DNA of 64,000 nucleotides from Chionoecetes opilio (GCA_016584305.1 JACEEZ010001805.1:225841-289840), one strand, 5' to 3'; shown: positions 22,533 to 35,416, counted from the stretch's first letter. Notes: generated by a model not told the origin, from the letters alone. Translations and numbers: made by a program.

Positions 22533-22617
22533 AGGTACCAAATAGCCTACCCTTTCACACTCGTTTTGCAGACCTATAAATAACAGTAGAAAGGTGAAAA
22601 ATACTTTAATCTGGGGG

Positions 22618-22795
22618 GGTCTTTCTTAAAACCCGAGCCCCTGTCCACCCAGCAGGGTTTAAAGGTACCCGGGGGTTAGCCGGGGTTTGTGACCCCACCT
22701 CCCGGGATGGTGGCTTCGGCCAACACTAATGCTGCAGCGGTAGATCACTATGGATCTGAGGCATTATCCTCTAAACAAACAAACAAACAAAACCC
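22618..22795 (+). repeat. SINE fragment, tRNA-Val-like family, plus strand
   Basis: GTCTTTCTTAAAACCCGAGC, TGTCCACCCAGCAG, GTTAGCCGGGGTTTGTGACC and CTTCGGCCAACACTAA follow in the same order as in the complement of 63115-63230. The tRNA-like head is missing. The 3' end is an AAACAAACAAACAAAC tail, which supports retroposition. Confidence 0.75.
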
Positions 22796-23216
22796 ACTGG
22801 TCATGTTATACATACACAAATATTAGGCAAATTCTCCACTTTTTCTCCTTGACAGATAATTGATTGATTGATTTAATGCCTAAAAAGGTGAATGTGCCAG
22901 ATCCTTGACAGATAAGACGAAGAATCATTGCATGTGTAGAATCACACACGGACACATCATATCAGGCTATTTTGTTGTGTTTTTCAGCAAAAGTCATGAT
23001 TTTTTTTAATAGATTACCTCGTATCAGGTGACAGGTGTGCAAAACGAACCTTTATGATGCACAATAATGAAAAATAAGCTCTTGAGACATCATTTACTAC
23101 AATTATGGAGTTATGATACATGAACTTTAAATGAAATTTGTTTGTAAACAAAAGCACGTGTAAGCCCAACACGCATCATGTAAGCGTGGAGATGATTGGC
23201 TGTTGCGCGACACGAG
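22796..23216. other. unassigned DNA
   Basis: No gene is recognised. AT-rich. Confidence 0.5.
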
Positions 23217-23365
23217 ACCCCTCTGGTGGCTACCAGTGGCAATTGACCTCGTAGCTTACTAGATGCTTACAATATCGTTGCCGAATACAGTTTTGCCATC
23301 TCTCGTAGCGGTCTAGTAACTTCGACCTCGTAACAGGGTATCGCTGGTAAGTTTGCTGAATCCGG
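23217..23365 (-). repeat. diverged relative of the 15.7-kb repeat
   Basis: The complement reads GGATTCAGCAAACTTACCAG near the end and carries CAACGATATTGTAAGC and GCTACGAGGTC. These parallel GGATTCAGCAAACC, TTACGATATTGCAAG and CCTACGAGTGG of 15716-15840. It ends next to a GGCCCC motif. Confidence 0.5.
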
Positions 23366-24949
23366 CCCCTGGGCTGTGGGCCACCCACTCTGTGTCGTCA
23401 AAGGGCGGCAGGACTGATAAGCGACAAGATCAACAGGTACTTTACAAGGGTAATCAAGATGGTCGGCTGGTGACTGAGCGCCACTCTATGCAGGGCAGAC
23501 CGTGGTGCTCAGCGTGACCGGCAACTTGACAAGTGACTGACGCCATGAAACACGGGAGACAGTTTTGTCTGTCTTACCAAAAACATCCCTGCTAATATAA
23601 CAGCAACCCAACTGTATCTGGTGACCTCAGGACTCGGTGTCTGAAAGAGGATAATCACCAAATTTTAGAAAACCAGGCGTTTTTCACCAGTTAAAGATAA
23701 GTCTCCCGGCGTCTACAGGTGGGTCTGACATCAGCTTATTTGGATGCTGTGGACCACACACGCGCCCTCCATCTGACGCATTCGTTACATCGCATAACGC
23801 GTAACAAGCAGAACTCAGCACACGTGTTTCTCCTAAAGGGGGGCCGCCAAGTGGATGATTTCACCCGCGGGGGGCAAGGAAGCGTGCCCTCGACCCTCCC
23901 CACCTCCCCCGCCACGCGTGAACGCTTGAATTTTTCCCTCATCTTCCAGCGTTCCAGTGTTGCTACAGAACACTGAGGGACGTGACTAATGTCCGTGGCA
24001 CCACTGGTCAAGTTTGACATCCAGGTAAAAATTGTAAGAAACCTGACGTCACCAAAGACAAGGTGGGGCAGCCCGGGCCCTCGGGACGCTCGTGTGGTTT
24101 TCAAATGAAGATATTCAATATAACTTCCTCAGGTTTCCACTCTTATTCATGATTAAATGAACGATATTTCCTTGCACGAAATATTCAGGAAATTGCAGCA
24201 TTCTAATTGGTTCTAAAAAGAAAAAAAAAGCGTGCTTGGGGAGGAGTAGGAGTAGGAGTACTCTGAGAAAAAAATGTGAGTACTAGATTGGTTTTTGTAG
24301 ATAAAATTTTAAATGCTGTAATGACTCGTGCATTACATGCAGCAGCGGGGGAACCAAACATCCAGGACGACAACACAATGTACTGCATGACATGAACATA
24401 TACTAATAAATAAAAGATGAAACACGAAAGTAAATAATTGAGAATGACTTTAGTGTCTCGTGACAATTTAAAATTCTAACTATTGTACGATGGTATAAAG
24501 TTTCCCTCGCAGGATTTAGCGAGGCATTGGTGGTATGAGAGTATATCTTAATGCCTTATCTTTTTTTTAGGGTTCAAGTCAATGCGTTAAATGGGAGGAG
24601 GAGGAGGGGAGGAGGAGGAAGTGGTGATGGCGGGGTGAAGACAAAAATTGAATTTTATTTTTGCGCCAGGAATGAGGGCGCAGGTAGGGTAGTGAGCACC
24701 CCTCCTTCTCCCCCTACAACGAGGCACTCGATCTTGTACAGCGCCGCCTCGTCTTCCTCCATCAGGGCGCTTAGGGTGCCACTTACCTGTCCGCCCCGCC
24801 TGCCCACATTGTTACCTTGCAAATCCCTGTGTTACCCACGCGACGCTGAAATTATCCCCCGCAGCAGTGTGTGTGTATGTAAGCATGTATGTGTGCGTGA
24901 GGGCGTGGCCGTGTGCATGGACAAGGGCTGTAATGTTCTTATGCAGGAG
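23366..24949. other. unassigned DNA
   Basis: No supported gene. Open frames at 23719-24104 and 24551-25009 have no recognisable domain, start context or partner exons. A GGAGGAGGAG run lies near 24590-24625. Confidence 0.5.
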
Positions 24950-25235
24950 TGTGTGTGTATTCACTCACGGTCTTGTCCACGCGAATGGACTCGCGATCGC
25001 CATTTTTAAAACCTCCCGGAAAGAGCATGAAGCATGTATTGACCGATCTTTGGATATGGTGGGACCTCGCACACCACACACCCCATCCCCTTGTTCAACG
25101 GGGACAGTAACCGCCCGCATTTGTCAATGAAAAATCCCCAGAAGCAAGCGGGGTCGGAGATCGAACGCCCAACCACAGAATGGCGCATACTGGACTGGCT
25201 TTCTTATCCAGTTGACCACGCAGGCGTGTGTGTGT
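24950..25235 (-). repeat. tRNA-derived SINE (family 1), minus strand
   Basis: The complement of 25165-25230 gives a tRNA-like head with a perfect A box (TGGTCAACTGG) and a near-match B box (GTTCGATCT). A GGGGATTTTTCATTGACAAA body follows, then GTTACTGTCCCCGTTGAAC, GTGTGAGGTCCC and CGATCGCGAGTCC. The same body is found at 36463 and 52815. GT repeats lie on both sides. Confidence 0.8.
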
Positions 25236-26103
25236 GTTGTGTGTGTGTGTGTCTCTCTCTAGCCCTTCCGGTTAAAAAACCCTCAGATTATCTCAAAGCA
25301 CAGGTATTTACAGGGCCGGCTGGACAAGTGATGGGTCACCTTCCGCGGCCACGCCCTCCCTGCCCTTCCCCTGCGGGACTACCCTTTGCGGTGGTCAGGA
25401 CGTTCCCACCCCCTGCGCGCCCCTCATGACCCGGGTTCCTAATGTGTGCCTCAGATGGACCACAACACCCCAATTAAGTTTCCAGCAGGTGTTAAGCCCA
25501 ATTGCCAGCGACCCCCTTCACAGGGAGCGCGGGAGACAGCGGCTACCGGAATTTGCATCTTTGTTTCAGGCGAGGGTGGAACTGCGAGGCGAGGCGCTTC
25601 CCGTGTTGTTTGTTTGTTTGTTTGTTGGCTCTTTCTCTCTCTCTCTCTCTCTCTGGCTATCATTGGTTCTCTCGACAGTCAGTCCTTGCGCTTTCTTGTA
25701 TGCGATGATTGCTCGTTTGTCTTTGACATTTTTTGTTTTTTACATACCAGTAGGTTTAACTGTTTACTGTTTATCTTACATTTTTTTCAGCGTCTTCGTT
25801 CGTGTGTAAGAGAACCACATAAACATTTATTCATTCTCCACGATAAATTGTATTCAATAACAATTTCATATACCCATTTATATCTACTACTCAAATATAT
25901 TAATTAACTAAAACTGTATGCCAATTTATCAAAAAATATTTATATCTGGCGTTTATGATAAATAATGTGTATTATCAACTGAATTAGAAGAATGTAATAT
26001 ATTGTTTTTGAAACCCGCGCCCTGCAGCTGGTTGGCATCCGCACTCTTCACCCTGACACCCAAATTTTCTAATAACCTGTGTAACACACCCCACACACAC
26101 ATC

Positions 26104-26108
<5 letters not shown>
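25236..26108. other. unassigned DNA with short CT run
   Basis: No gene is recognised. There is a (CT)n run at about 25633-25654, preceded by TTTG repeats. The overlapping open frames here have no domain content. Confidence 0.5.
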
Positions 26109-26185
<77 letters not shown>

Positions 26186-26201
26186 TTATTTTGCAGAAGG
26201 G

Positions 26202-26235
<34 letters not shown>

Positions 26236-26253
26236 GAAGGAGATAGAGAGAAA

Positions 26254-26302
<49 letters not shown>

Positions 26303-26325
26303 GGGAGAGAGAGAGAGAGAGGAAA
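26109..26325. repeat. (TA)36 followed by interrupted (GA)n
   Basis: Pure TA at 26109-26180, a short spacer, then (GA)n with GGA and AGA interruptions at 26200-26325. The minus-strand Leu/Ser-rich frames crossing it are spurious. Confidence 0.95.
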
Positions 26326-27180
26326 AGTATACAAAACACAGATAAAACACCATAGATCGACAGAAACTTCACGTCGTTGATCCGAACTCGAAGAACCATA
26401 ATCAGTTAACATTATATACTTCTCCCCGAGACTCCCTTCCCTTCCCTAACCTCGTCTTCCCTTCCTGCAAAACACTGGTCCCCCTTCCCTTCCCCAACAC
26501 AAAAATGGAGGACGTGAAGACGCAGGAGCAGCAAACAAACACTTTCCCCTCCACAACAGCAATTGTGGTGCTCTTTTATGGTCAACATGGCCGTCTGTGT
26601 GAACGTTGTCTTGGGCAGTATAAAAGAAAGCAAGGGGGGTGGGAGAAGGGAAGGAGGTGAGTGGCACAAAAAAGCTAATTCAAGTTGACTGAGACTCCGG
26701 GCGGTCATGTGACATCCGCCTCCCCATGGTGGGAATGGGAGTGAGCATGGACGCCCACGGCGTGCACAGGTGTCGGGGCACCCGAGACTCAGGTGTTGGT
26801 GCAAATCAAAAAGCTGCAGCGGTTTGACTGATAAGGATCGAGAAAGTAATTGGGTAATGGAAAGTTTTTCCCCCTGGGTTTCCTCTGCCTCTACCCCCCG
26901 CCTTCGGTCGGTGGGGTTAGAATGGAGGCCGTCACCCCCCACTGACAGTTAACAGAGGGCACCAGCTATGTGACCACCACAGCACCGCACGCTGACTTTT
27001 TGCCCTGACGGTGATTATGGCCAGCATGCAGGGTGTCCACACAACATTATTACCTGTGATACCCTTTTTGGATTAAAAAGACATTTTATATCTTTTTCAA
27101 ATAAAGTCAAGACCAGCAAACTCGCCTCTGCCATAGTGCTCTAAGACGCCTGAAAGCGAACGACCGAGGAATAGGAATGA
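26326..27180. other. unassigned DNA
   Basis: No supported gene. The minus-strand frame 26942-26412 has no recognised motif. Confidence 0.5.
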
Positions 27181-27449
27181 GGACCTGGGGGGACTTTTCG
27201 AAGAGGCTCTAAACTACACCCTCTTAGCGTCCTAAGAAACCCACTTAGTTATACGGGGCCAAGAAGACTAAATAAGGAAGCATTTTTCGGAGTTCATCTT
27301 AGCCTCGTGTAAGGCTAAGACCTTCTTAGTGCCACCACTTCCCTTTAACCAATCAGCGTGGGGCGACACAAGTCTGTATTTGGCGGGAAATACGTATAAA
27401 CAAACCTCGGCGTATACCACGCCGAGGTGTCTCTCTCTCTCTCTCTCTC

Positions 27450-27496
<47 letters not shown>

Positions 27497-27540
27497 ACTC
27501 TTCTACTCCTACTCCTCTCTCTCTCTCTCTTCTACTCCTA

Positions 27541-27635
<95 letters not shown>

Positions 27636-28235
27636 CCTTTTTTTTCTTCTATTATTTCTTCTCCCTCCTCTTCCTTCTCCTTGAGTTGCCAGATATGTAT
27701 TTCTGCTACAGTCACAGTGCATTGTCAACACGCCGAGGGATCTCTCTCTCTCTCTTTTTTTTCTTCTATTATTTCTTCTCCCTCCTCTTCCTTCTCCCTT
27801 TTCATCCTCCACACACACATCATAGCCAGTATGTGATATTATCGTGAATAACGAAACTTTTTTTCTGGTGAGTTTTGATATGTTTAGAATTAATCTGCTA
27901 ACCGTTTCTGTCGCAAATCATATCTATTCCACCCAGCCCACCCCTATATATATATAGTATTATATATAATATATTTATACATAGTGTATTATACAGCCTA
28001 ACATACTATATACAGTCTAAAATATATAATATATAACCAATAATATAACCATTGTTGTTATGGTGACGAAGAAAATTGCGGGCTAAGACGACCCCAACCC
28101 TGCCTTAGTTTACACTCGCTGCACTGTCTTAGGCGGAGCGAAATTTGCTTCCGAAAATGTCCACCTAGCGCTAAGATGGTCTTAGCCCCTAAGATGGTCT
28201 TAGTAGTGTTCCAAAATGCCCCCCCTGGTCTTCCT
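27181..28235. repeat. possible TIR element carrying long CT microsatellites
   Basis: Left GACCTGGGGGGACTTTTCGA resembles the complement of right CCAAAATGCCCCCCCTGGTC. Both flanks contain several TCTTAG/CTAAGA motifs. Between them lies (CT)n at 27430-27632 and again at 27740-27760. TTTTTTTTCTTCTATTATTT is duplicated at about 27639 and 27757. The TIR match is imperfect, so the boundary call is tentative. The microsatellite is certain. Confidence 0.4.
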
Positions 28236-28952
28236 GCTGGGTTGTGTTCCAGGGCTGTTCTTGTACCCCTTCTGTATCATGCCGCCCTTGGTACAGTGCC
28301 TCCTCCTCCTCTTCTTATCATCATCCTCTGCCTTCCACCCTCTCATCCTTGTCTTTCACGGTTGCTGACGGCGTGATTCCCGTCTCAACACATGTTCACT
28401 GGCCAAAGAACGCGTGTTTAATTGCCATATAATTGAAGCGTAAGGGTAATTATCTCGAGTATAATTTAGAAGGAGAGGCGAGACGGGGATTCGGGCGGCT
28501 GGGCAGAGGCGTTGCAAAAACAATGATCACCTGCCGTGACAGCCACCGCAAGAACCAGCTACTTACATTTAATAAAACCACCCGAACGTCTGGCAGGATT
28601 GCGTTACAGATCCCGAGTGGCATGCGGTGTAGGGTATGAGCCTGCCACTACTCTACCCAGCATTCCAACACCACCACTTCATTCCCTGACGCTACCACCC
28701 ACTACCCTGATCTCCTCCTGGTGTACATACATACCCTAATTCACCTTCACACACCTCACCTACCACAACCCTCCATCCCTGATCCCTCGCACCCACCTAG
28801 ATATATACCATCCCACCACTATACCCTCCCTCCATCCATCCCCAAATCTCCACACTACGCCTGACGCTGGACATGGTCGCCGCGGTACTTCTTCACGCTC
28901 AGTCCTGCACTAGAATACAGGTTAGTTGAATCAGCCAGGAGGGTGACGGTAC
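28236..28952. other. unassigned DNA
   Basis: No gene is recognised. C-rich from about 28640 to 28860. Confidence 0.5.
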
Positions 28953-29310
28953 ATAAGAACATAAGAACATAAAAAAAAATGGAAGCTACAAGAGGCATTG
29001 AGAGCTACACGTGGTTGTTCCTGTTACTTAACACTACTATATACGTACCTACATCCGCCTTTCATCCCCATCCATAAAGCTGTCTAGCCTCCTTTTAAAG
29101 CTCCCTAATGACTCCGCACTAACGACCTGGCGACTGAGTCCATTGCAATCATTTACCACCCTATTTGTGAACCAGTTTTTCCCTATTTCATTTTTAATCT
29201 ACGCTTTTCCAGCTTGAATCCGTTACTTCTTGTTCTACCCAGATTACTAGCCGTAAGAACTGTTCCTACATCTCCATTATTGTATCCCTTTATCCACTTA
29301 AAAATATACA
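28953..29310 (-). mobile_element. 5'-truncated 3' tail of the CR1/Jockey-like LINE
   Basis: The complement matches the last part of the element at 55455-56897: ATTCAAGCTGGAAAAGCGTA, GGGAAAAACTGGTTCACAAA, then GCTTCCAT and the TTATGTTCTTATGT end. In-frame remnants read GRTRSNGFKLEKRR. It is truncated on its 5' side near 29310 and has small indels. An A run at 28971-28979 interrupts its 3' end. Confidence 0.85.
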
Positions 29311-31010
29311 TACCTAAGACCATACCATACAAAACATACCTAAGCTGAATATACAACTTGACCTGAGCCGACCTAAGCCGACGAATCAAATAAACGATAA
29401 TCAGACTATTTATCCGGCAACACAGTGGCTGAAGTGGTAATTATTTTCTAAAAGATAGAAAAAAAGATGACCGTTGTGCACACATAAAAACGTCAGCCAA
29501 CTATTTCTTGGACATGAAGTTTAAAGTAAAATGTTTTCAGCTCAAGTTTAAAGTACAGTTTGTTTGTTTTTTGGTGGGAGTGTCTTGCTTTTTTTCACCC
29601 CAGTATAAGCTTTCACAACCGCGATGGGCAGAGTTAAGCATTACATTTCTGTGACCAGTTACACCACCACTCAGCGTGCTACTAAAACCCTCTTGATCCC
29701 CATCTGTTCCTCCGCCCTCCCTCCCCATCAGGGTGAAGGGGATCCGCGACAGGTGAAGGTACGGAGGGCGGGGCGGCTTTGAGGCTCCGCTCATAACAAA
29801 ACACCCTCCACTATAGCTACCCGCAATCTTCAGAAAAAACCAATAAGTAGCAACAATTGTAACCCGCTACCAGTCATACAGCGTTCCACTGACGTTCATT
29901 CACTCTTTACTCTCCTCACACCCTCCACTACTGCCTCCCTCCCTCCATTTTTGTCTTTCTGCCACAGGATGGTATTTTCAATGATACACAAGGTTCATAA
30001 ATGTTCTCGTTCTTCTTTCATGCGTTTGAAAATGACGTCACAGCCTGACTCAAAAACTGTTGAAGGAAGAGGCTGCAGGCCCCGAGGCACGCCGCTGTGG
30101 GCTCGGCGGCACCGACCACTGGTCGGGCAGCCTCAAGTTTTTCCCACGAGATAAGAATTAATATATCAGAGTAAAGTAACTTCCAATTGCTATCTTTTGG
30201 AATACGAAGGTAACTTCCACCGCACTGGTGATTTGTACTGTTTTTAAGCTTTGTTGTGATAAACCATGTTTGGGCTATTTTGTGTCCCTGTAGTCAGACG
30301 AAACACTTGGATCTTACAAGGAACAGCGGGTGTCGAGGCGCGGGTGTGGGAGGCAGCGAGCATAGGCCCTTTCAGCAGCCTGCCGCGCGGCGCTGACAAC
30401 CCACTCGTGCTTCACCGATAACGATGAAGTCATAAAACCAAGAGCGTGTTTTTTATTCGCTGTCCCATAAAAACGGGGAACGAGACCAGTTTTGTTTTGT
30501 TTCCTGCACATGTCTAATTAGAAAGTGTGGGAATGAGCATCACAGCATATTTTCACTCAAATAATTTCATATTAATAATACAAAGTAAGCCCAAGTTGGT
30601 CTGAGTAAATTGGACAAGTAAAAACAAAACATTATAACAATATTGTTTAGGTTTTAACCAGGCTAAGGGTGAGTGGCCGTCATCACAATGACTTCAGTGC
30701 ATCATTTCCACCGCCGGGGTCTTCCCTTCGGCCACTGTTCCCCGCTGGCCCTTCATGCTCGCGGGTTCCTCCTCCCCCCTCCCATCCCCTGCCAGTCACA
30801 TCACCACTAACATTTCCTTTTGCTGTGCTTGAATGCGTCAGCCATGCTAATTACCCCTCCTCAGTGCAAGTCTCTGGTCAGCTAAACTAAACAATTCGGT
30901 AAATTTGATTATACGTCACGAAGCTCTGAAGAGAGAAACGGCGCGATAAAAACTTGGCCTCGAGCATCTATCATAATAATTCTAGGTCTGCCACCGCTCT
31001 TCAGGAGGTC
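29311..31010. other. unassigned DNA
   Basis: No supported gene. Short frames at 29537-29794, 29951-30154 and 30314-30511 have no recognisable domain. Confidence 0.5.
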
Positions 31011-31013
31011 TAA

Positions 31014-31730
31014 GGCCCATACCGAGAGTCAAGGCGGTAGAGCGACGAACGGCGAGGTACCGACGAGCGGCAGAACCTTCAAATCGTTACCGAGAGTGGA
31101 CAAGAAAGCAGGGTTGGTTGAGGTCTCACGCGGCGGTGTATTGGTACCAGTGTTGCTTCAAACTGCGTTGCCAGAGTACGACTATAAATAGTCTATAATG
31201 CGAATTTGCCCGTATACTCATCAAAAACATCAACAGAAACGTTGCGATCGGCTATGAAGTTGGTGAAATATATATTTTATGAAGTTAATTAACAGTAGAG
31301 GCGTGTATACGTAAGTTTCTCTTACCGCTCATGTGAACATGTGCGGTAAGAAAAACGTGCTGGCGGGTTCTGGCAGCGACCTTGATGATGGCGGCAGGCT
31401 CAAGCAATACCCACCCCGCTACCCTGAACCTCCTGCATTATTGTCACTAAAATAACTTATTGCCGCATATGTAATACCTAATAATCTTATACTTATACTT
31501 AAATACATATTGGAAAGAATATTGTTAACATATCTCTTAATCCCTCCAGATTAGGAATGTAATAAAAATTCATCGAAGGTTGAGCGAAGACACGGGTGTA
31601 CCCATGTCTTCAACCTTGACCGCCAACCTTCCTCGCTGCTCTTTCCTTCCAAAACAAACCCCTTATATGGTAAGCGAAGGTCTGCCGTTCGTCGTTCGTC
31701 GCTCTACCGCCTTGACTCTCGGTACGGGCC
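31014..31730. mobile_element. Harbinger-like MITE with TAA target duplication
   Basis: GGCCCATACCGAGAGTCAAG at the left and CTTGACTCTCGGTACGGGCC at the right are inverted repeats. The match continues through GCGGTAGAGCGACGAACG, giving about 38 paired bases with one or two differences. TAA flanks both ends (31011-31013 and 31731-31733). The interior, 717 bases in total with the ends, has no coding capacity. A smaller hairpin, GGTTGAGCGAAGACACGGGT against ACCCATGTCTTCAACC, lies at about 31578-31615. Ends that begin GG with a TWA duplication fit PIF/Harbinger. Confidence 0.85.
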
Positions 31731-31733
31731 TAA

Positions 31734-32277
31734 ATGTTACCTGAAACTATTGTATGAGAACCCCTGGGCGAAACTGCTTCTTATTAAATGTATTGATGGT
31801 TCCAGCTGATGTGTAGCAAATGTACATAGAATGCAAGTGGTTACTGGCGTTGAGTTACTGGCGTAAAAGAGTTACTGGCGTTGAATCCTCGTCAATACTA
31901 GAGTTCAGAAGCATCAAGGAGCCCGGCCAAGTGTGAGAACCATGTTCGAAGCGCAAATCCTGGGGAGGTGTTAGGACGTAGTGAGTCATATTCCAGCCGC
32001 TGTTATGGCAACTCTGAGTGACCTGTGAAGGCGTCAGCACTGCCATTGGAGTCAGGAGGAAACACTAAGAATGCAGGCAGGTGTAAAAACAATTAAGCCA
32101 GGCATGCCGCAGTTAAGTCATAATTGGTTGTGATTAGAGACTGCTTGATGACGCTGCTGAAGGAGTGGTGGACGGCGCTTGGCGGTGGCTGGAGGGGGGG
32201 GGGGGGCGAGGAGGTGCAGAGAGGGGCTGGGTGTGAGTGTCGATTGTCGAGGCATCAGGGAACTCCGTAGTGTAAAA
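31734..32277. other. unassigned DNA
   Basis: No gene is recognised. GTTACTGGCGT is tandemly repeated three times around 31840-31880. A poly-G run lies at about 32193-32206. Confidence 0.5.
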
Positions 32278-32372
32278 GCCGCGGTCACACGAGCACTTTT
32301 TCCGGCAATATTCAGCCGGCAATATTCAGCCAAGGCAATTTCTTGCCGATATTTGGTCACACGGAATTTCAT
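32278..32372. repeat. short inverted-repeat fragment (CGGTCACACG)
   Basis: GCCGCGGTCACACGAGCACT and the facing ATATTTGGTCACACGG-type end suggest a small or deleted TIR element. CCGGCAATATTCAG is duplicated in its middle. The second end is in mixed orientation, so this is tentative. Confidence 0.35.
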
Positions 32373-32404
32373 AGAGCTAGCCGACTTTGGAAAAATAGGG
32401 ATAA

Positions 32405-32458
32405 ATAGGGAGAAAATGGTTCACAAATAGGGTGGTGAATGTTTGGAATGGATTCATG
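32405..32458 (+). mobile_element. tiny fragment of the CR1/Jockey-like LINE
   Basis: GGGAGAAAATGGTTCACAAA followed by TAGGGTGGTGAATG corresponds to 56676-56712 of the element at 55.4 kb. Both ends are lost, and a different LINE begins about 80 bases later. Confidence 0.6.
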
Positions 32459-32604
32459 TGTATGTAGGCGTCAGTGAGCAACAATAAGTTGGTCCAGTTC
32501 AGTATCCCCTAAAAAGGTAGACAGCCAACAAAGAAAATAGGGAAACCATCCGGGCACATGGGCACATAGGTCTAAATAGTGCACCAGTAAACATCAATGG
32601 ACAG

Positions 32605-32868
32605 ATGCTTTTGGATTTTACAGAAAAGGCCAATCTAAAAATTAAGAATTGGGAGTTAGAAGATCCAGTGACGTGGAGAGATAGAGGAGCAGAATCAGCA
32701 ATAAATTTCATAATAGTAAACACAGAAATAGAGAAAAGTAAGTGCACGATATGGAAGAACGAGGAGATAGATATTTCGGACCACATCATGATAGGAGAGT
32801 CGTGTGGAAAGATAGGTCGAAAGTGCAAGTTGCGAAGACAGAGTGGAGGACTAAATGGAGGATACTAG
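32605..32868 (+). pseudogene. LINE endonuclease C-terminal fragment
   Basis: The frame contains DPVTWRDRGAESAINFIIVN and EIDISDHIMI. These are the late APE endonuclease motifs: the W/RG...S/DFI strand and the SDH catalytic histidine block. The first half of the domain, with the N, E and D/H active-site residues, is absent. The frame is lost after the SDHIMI motif and coding continues one frame over from 32742. Confidence 0.8.
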
Positions 32869-33299
32869 ATGCTGATTGGAAGAGTACAGCCAAAAAACTT
32901 GATGAGAAGTTGAGTAGAGAAACTGAGAAGGGTAATAGAACTATGGAAGCGTGGGAGCAGGACGTTAAAACGGTAATGATGCAGGAGGCAAAAAATACTA
33001 TAGGAGTGAAGAAATACAAGACAGGAGGAACAACTAGACTAAAAGGATGGTGGGATAAAGAGGTAGAACAAGCATTAAGAAACAGGAAAAATGAAAATAG
33101 AAGGCAGAGAAAATTAAGGAAATTGATAGAAAAAGAAGGAGAACAATATAGACAAGAATGGGAGAGAGCATGGGCTCAATATAAGAATGCGAAAAAAGTA
33201 GCACAGATATTAATTAGTAAAAAGATAGCTACATGGGAGGAACAGCAGGCAAAGAAACTAAACAGTTTACCTCGAGGAGAGAGGGAAAAGGAAGGATAG
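32742..33299 (+). pseudogene. LINE linker between endonuclease and RT
   Basis: This 185-codon frame is charged and helical (for example WDKEVEQALRNRKNENRRQR). It is the usual WW-and-basic spacer before the RT domain. Its first codons overlap the endonuclease fragment in another frame, and its last 20 overlap the RT frame, so both joins are frameshifts. Confidence 0.75.
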
Positions 33300-34555
33300 A
33301 AAAGATTAAAGAGAAACTCGGTGGACGAGAGATGAACCAGAAAGTTAAACTGAAAACAGAGGGAAGAGATACAGAGAAGGAGGATGAAATAAAATCAGTA
33401 ATAGAAGGGTACTGGAGTAAAGTAATTAGAAAGAACATGGTAGTAGAGGGAATGGAAAACATTATGATTTACAGTGACAAGAGAGAAATGGAGGAAACAG
33501 TAATTGAGCTTAGTGAGGTAGAAAAGGTACTGAAAGCTTTGAAGAACGGCAAAGCTGCAGGGACAGATGGGCTCATAGGGGAGTTTGTTAAATATGGAGG
33601 AGAAATGGTAAAACAGGCAATATATAACATATGTGACACAGTGCTGGAGCAAGGCTGCGTACCACAGGACTGGAAAAAGAGCAGAGTGACCCTAATTCAC
33701 AAAGGAGGAGGAAAAGATAAGGAGGACATAGCCAATTATAGGCCCATAGCCGTTATGAACATACTAGCCAAGGTTTTTGGAATGATTATTAATGAGAAAT
33801 TGAAATTGTGGATAGAGGAAAACAAGATGTTAGGAGAGGAGCAAAGTGGGTTCAGGAAAGGCAGAGGTGGAATGGAAAATATATTTACACTAAAAGAAAT
33901 TATTGAAAGAAACAAGCACCAGAAGAAAGATCTTTACTTAGTATTTATAGATATTGAAAAGGCGTACGACACAGTAAATAGAGGAAAGTTAATAAGATTA
34001 CTGAGACACATTGGAGCAGATACAAAGGTGGTGGACGTAATAAACAGCATGTATGAAGGGAACGAAGTGAAATTTACCCTAGGTGACATTACAACTGGCT
34101 GGATGGAAAATAATATAGGAGTTAGACAAGGATGTGGTCATGTCCCAACATTCTTTAACCTGTATTTAGAGGAACTGATCGTGAGAATCAGGAAGTCAAG
34201 TAAAGGAGTAACAATTGGAGGAGAAAAGTTAGGATGCCTGGCCTATGCTGATGATGTAGTACTGATGGCAGAAAGTAAGGATGAAATGGAGGAAATTTTA
34301 CACATAACAAAAACATACGGAATGGAATGGGACCTGAAGTTTAGTGAAAGGAGATGTAAAGTCATGGAGTTTAACAGTGAAGATAGGAGTCAGTGGGTGC
34401 TTCAGAATAATGTCCTAGAAGTAGTAGAAAAGTATATATACCTAGGAATGGAAGTAAACAAGGAAGGGACAGGCGGTGAAAAGCAGAGGAAACTTAATGA
34501 AGGCAAGGCAAGGAGGATGACAGGCATGATTATAAATGGTGGTAACAGTCATTAA
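33233..34555 (+). pseudogene. LINE reverse transcriptase domain
   Basis: The 440-codon frame shows the RT blocks in order: NGKAAGTDG at 105-113, ANYRPIAVMNILAKVF at about 167-182, SGFRKGRG at 205-212, FIDIEKAYD at 238-246, GVRQGC near 296-301, and YADDVVLMAES at 338-348. YADD lies at 34244-34255. After GVRQGC the usual PLSP is replaced by GHVP, and this substitution may impair the palm. Activity is unlikely in any case because upstream and downstream frames are broken. The first codon belongs to the overlap with the previous frame and is not a true start. Confidence 0.9.
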
Positions 34556-35416
34556 TAAATATGAGGTAGGCGGGAGTTTATGGAAGGGGGTGGCTGTACC
34601 CCATTGCCTGTATGGGTCAGAAGTGACTCAGTACAGGGAAGGAGACATCATGCACTTGGAAAAGACTCAGAACATAGTAGGCAGATGGGGACTAGGAGCT
34701 TGTAGGAGCACTGCCGTAGAGGCCATAAGGGGAGACATGGGATGGAGCACCTTCAGGGAAAGGATAATTAAAGGAAAACTGGTGTTCCATAAGAAAATTG
34801 AAAGACTTAGTGATGATAGATGGGCAAAGAAAATATCCCAGGAAAATAGATCAAGTTCCACCTGGAAGAAGGAACTAGAGAGATGGAAAAGGAGAGAAAC
34901 TGTGGGAGAGGAATGGAACAGGATGGAGATAATAGATATCAAAAAGAAAATTGAGAATAATGGGCTAGTTAAATGGCAGAAGGAATGGCCAGGAAATCAA
35001 CGTTGCAGTGGTACAGGTGGAAACAGAAACCAGAGGGGGTGACCTGGCATGTAGGAGACTGGGGTAGTAAGTTACTCTATAAAGCAAGAACAGGCACCTT
35101 GGAAGTCAACGGAAGGAACAGGGAACTGGAGAACCAGAATTGTAGCTGCAGGGTAGGAGAGAAAGAAACTGTAGAACATATCATTGTGGAATGCAACAAG
35201 TATAGGAGTCAGAGGGAAAAGCTTATAGCGTCAATAGTAATAGTCCTAGGCAGAGAGGAGTGGGACAGGAGACTAGAGCAGAAAGACGGGGCCCTGTGTA
35301 CGGTGTTAGGACTGTATGGGGACAGAAAGGAAACTGAAAATATTGTAAACCTCACCAAAGTGTTCCTAACGCAGTGTTGGGAGATCAGACACAAAATAGA
35401 CAATGAATTAGGATGA
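34536..35416 (+). pseudogene. LINE thumb and C-terminal region with zinc motif
   Basis: Two frames cover this part, 34536-35042 and 34973-35416. The first has the post-RT region (LYGSEVT, RWGLGACRSTAVEAIRGDMG). The second carries CSCRVGEKETVEHIIVEC, giving C57, C59, H69 and C74 of that frame, a CCHC-type motif common at the end of LINE ORF2 proteins. The shift between them lies within 34973-35042. Confidence 0.85.

Noticed and set aside
26412..26942. 176-codon minus-strand open frame
   Set aside because: No domain or repeat relation was visible, and overlapping frames of similar length exist.
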